In this document: positions 49,393 to 50,831 of the stretch, one piece after another
Position numbering within the stretch: position 1 is the first letter of the stretch
Layout: the number at the start of each line of letters is the position of its first letter
NCBI GenBank assembly: GCA_031268975.1
Contig: JAIRWM010000118.1
Span: 1-50,831 of the forward strand
Direction of reading: 5' to 3'
Source: Treponema sp.
Lineage (GTDB): Bacteria; Spirochaetota; Spirochaetia; Treponematales; Breznakiellaceae
Length of the DNA stretch: 50,831 nucleotides
Program-made: the position numbers and the translations under genes
The notes under the pieces: generated by a model
What the model was told of the DNA's origin: nothing
Databases searched by the model: none
What the model saw: the letters and a program-made list of their open reading frames with translations, nothing else

Positions 49393-50831
49393 ATGACGGA
49401 TAAAAACGAGGGCTTCGGCAGCCGGGGCGGCCGGGTCTACATTATCGGCGCCGGTTTCGCCGGCCAAACCCTCGCGAAGGAAATCAACTCAAAAGCCGTT
49501 TTCGGCCGGGTTGTGGCCTTTCTGGACGACGACGGTGAAAAAATAGGCCGTAAAATTGACGGCATACCCGTACTGGGCCCCATCCGGGACGTCGCCCAGC
49601 TCTTGCGGATGAACCCCGCCGACGAGGCCATTATCGCCATCCCCAGCGCATCCCGGGAATATTTGGCGGAACTGCACGGTATTCTGAAAAAAGCCGGTTT
49701 CCAGCGGATCCTTATACTCCCCGGCATTTCTCAAATTATTGAGGGCGACGCCCACCTGATACAGACCCGGTCTATCGATCCCCAGGATCTTTTGGGAAGA
49801 ACACCGGTGGCGGTAAACCTTAAAGAAAGCCTTGCCTACCTCAGGGGGAAACGGGTACTGGTAACCGGCGCGGGCGGATCCATCGGCAGCGAACTGTGCC
49901 GTCAGCTTCTTTCCGGCGGGGCTTCCCGGCTGTACCTTTTCGGACACGGGGAAAATTCCATCTACCTTATCGACCGGGAACTTAGGCTGCTGCAGGAAGC
50001 GGGCGTGGGAGAAAAAGCCGCGCTGATCCCGGTTATCGGCGACCTTAAAGACAGAGACTATATTCATTACATTCTGAAAAAACTCAAGGCGGACGTCGTT
50101 TTCCATACCGCAGCTTACAAGCATGTCCCGATGATGGAAGAAAACCCGGTGGCGGCGGTTGAAAACAATGTTTTCGGCACCAAAAACCTTATCGACGCCG
50201 CCAAAGCCTGCGGCGTAAAACGTTTTGTCCATATCACGACGGACAAGGCGGTTGAACCGGTATCCATGTACGGCGTTTCAAAATATTTGTGCGAGCGGCT
50301 TGTGCTTGAAAACCGGCAGGACCAGCAGGCCGCAGAACCCGCGCGTTTTATGGCGGTTCGTTTCGGCAACGTCCTCGGTTCCCGGGGATCGATTATGCTT
50401 CTTTTTCAAAGCCAGATTGAAAAGGGCGGCCCCCTTACCGTAACCCATCCCGGCATGAAACGCTGGTTTATGACCATTCCCGAAGCCTGTTCCCTGGTAC
50501 TTAAGGCCGGAGGTGTCGGCGAAAACCGGGGGCTGTACCTGCTGGATATGGGCGAGCCTGTCCGCATAAAAGACATCGCCGAACAAATGATACGGTTCTA
50601 CGGCTTTGAGCCCGAACGGGACATCAAGATAGAGTACATCGGAAGCCGCCCCGGCGAGCGTCTTGACGAAAAACTATGGGCGGATGATGAAGAGCCGGAA
50701 ACGACCGCGTTCAACCGTATTCTGAAACTGAAACGGAAATGTCCGTATTCAATGGATTTTACAAAGCTCTTTAAAAAGCTTGAGCCGGTTATCCGCTTTG
50801 ATCCGCAAAACGCCGATGCCTACCGGAACAG
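49393..50831 (+). CDS. CapD/FlaA1-type nucleotide-sugar 4,6-dehydratase (3' end beyond window)
   Basis: About 479 residues are visible before the window ends. The first 135 residues form a Rossmann-like sensor domain (V-Y-I-I-G-A-G-F-A-G). Next comes the SDR domain with V-T-G-A-G-G-S-I-G-S-E (near residue 157), H-T-A-A-Y-K-H-V-P and T-T-D-K-A-V. Such enzymes make 4-keto-6-deoxy UDP-sugars for surface polysaccharides or protein glycans. Unlike most two-domain members it has no membrane helices at the start. Its catalytic loop reads M-Y-G-V-S-K, with Tyr where long members usually have Met. Probably the first structural gene of a polysaccharide locus. Confidence 0.92.
   Translation, partial: MTDKNEGFGSRGGRVYIIGAGFAGQTLAKEINSKAVFGRVVAFLDDDGEKIGRKIDGIPVLGPIRDVAQLLRMNPADEAIIAIPSASREYLAELHGILKKAGFQRILILPGISQIIEGDAHLIQTRSIDPQDLLGRTPVAVNLKESLAYLRGKRVLVTGAGGSIGSELCRQLLSGGASRLYLFGHGENSIYLIDRELRLLQEAGVGEKAALIPVIGDLKDRDYIHYILKKLKADVVFHTAAYKHVPMMEENPVAAVENNVFGTKNLIDAAKACGVKRFVHITTDKAVEPVSMYGVSKYLCERLVLENRQDQQAAEPARFMAVRFGNVLGSRGSIMLLFQSQIEKGGPLTVTHPGMKRWFMTIPEACSLVLKAGGVGENRGLYLLDMGEPVRIKDIAEQMIRFYGFEPERDIKIEYIGSRPGERLDEKLWADDEEPETTAFNRILKLKRKCPYSMDFTKLFKKLEPVIRFDPQNADAYRN

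Overview
The window looks like a chromosome segment of a free-living or gut-associated treponeme (Spirochaetes), about 55% GC by eye. The evidence is gene order and family content. One run is rpsB-tsf-frr-uppS-cdsA-dxr-rseP; another is rpsF-ssb-rpsR-(DUF2232)-rplI-dnaB; both orders match what I recall from Treponema. There are also a FecR-domain protein with fibronectin-like repeats, a class III nucleotide cyclase and several spirochaete-type lipoproteins. No rRNA, IS element, prophage or CRISPR array is visible. No database search was possible, so species assignment is inference.

Layout. 1-1060 is an accessory edge. A leftward gene begins with about nine GGATA/TATCC repeats straight after its start codon (a contingency locus, out of frame as sequenced). 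Next to it a DUF433/DUF5615 toxin-antitoxin pair lies between two 25-bp direct repeats, the second of which contains the start codon of the following gene. 1061-6937 is a three-gene operon: membrane-bound cyclase, FecR/Fn3-like protein, exported protein. 7018-7091 is tRNA-Arg(CCG). 7175-15070 holds maf and the translation/isoprenoid/envelope operon, ending in a CpXC protein.

15148-26545 is a carbon-metabolism island. It holds HPr, a IIB-like protein lacking its catalytic cysteine, a galactitol-type PTS (IIC, IIB, enzyme I, IIA), a HAD phosphatase, ribulose-phosphate epimerase, a SorC-type regulator, and E2, E1-beta and E1-alpha of a pyruvate/acetoin dehydrogenase-type complex. A complete phosphorelay is therefore encoded in one place: PEP to EI to HPr to IIA to IIB to IIC, with Rpe and the regulator alongside.

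26823-37407 holds an exported beta-propeller-like protein, the rpsF-to-dnaB operon with a ComFB protein at its tail, then rsmD, TPR proteins and rlmN. 37387-48588 is mostly envelope: a DUF445 protein, an SH3-like lipoprotein, an omptin-like outer-membrane protease, a Nudix hydrolase, small membrane proteins, bifunctional NAD(P)HX repair enzyme, a lipoprotein, SecA and an RlpA/SPOR-like protein. The right edge (48699-50831) starts a polysaccharide locus: a LoaP-like NusG paralogue, two strong hairpins, and a CapD/FlaA1-type nucleotide-sugar dehydratase running off the end.

Recurring themes are start codons lying only 5-10 nt after a good -10 box and lacking a Shine-Dalgarno (candidate leaderless mRNAs), small dispersed palindromic repeats, and very tight convergent gene ends. 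The best candidates for something new are the phase-variable start at the left edge, the toxin-antitoxin pair inserted with duplication of the cyclase gene start, the cysteine-less IIB with an HPr lacking Ser46, and the NusG-paralogue/hairpin/polysaccharide locus.
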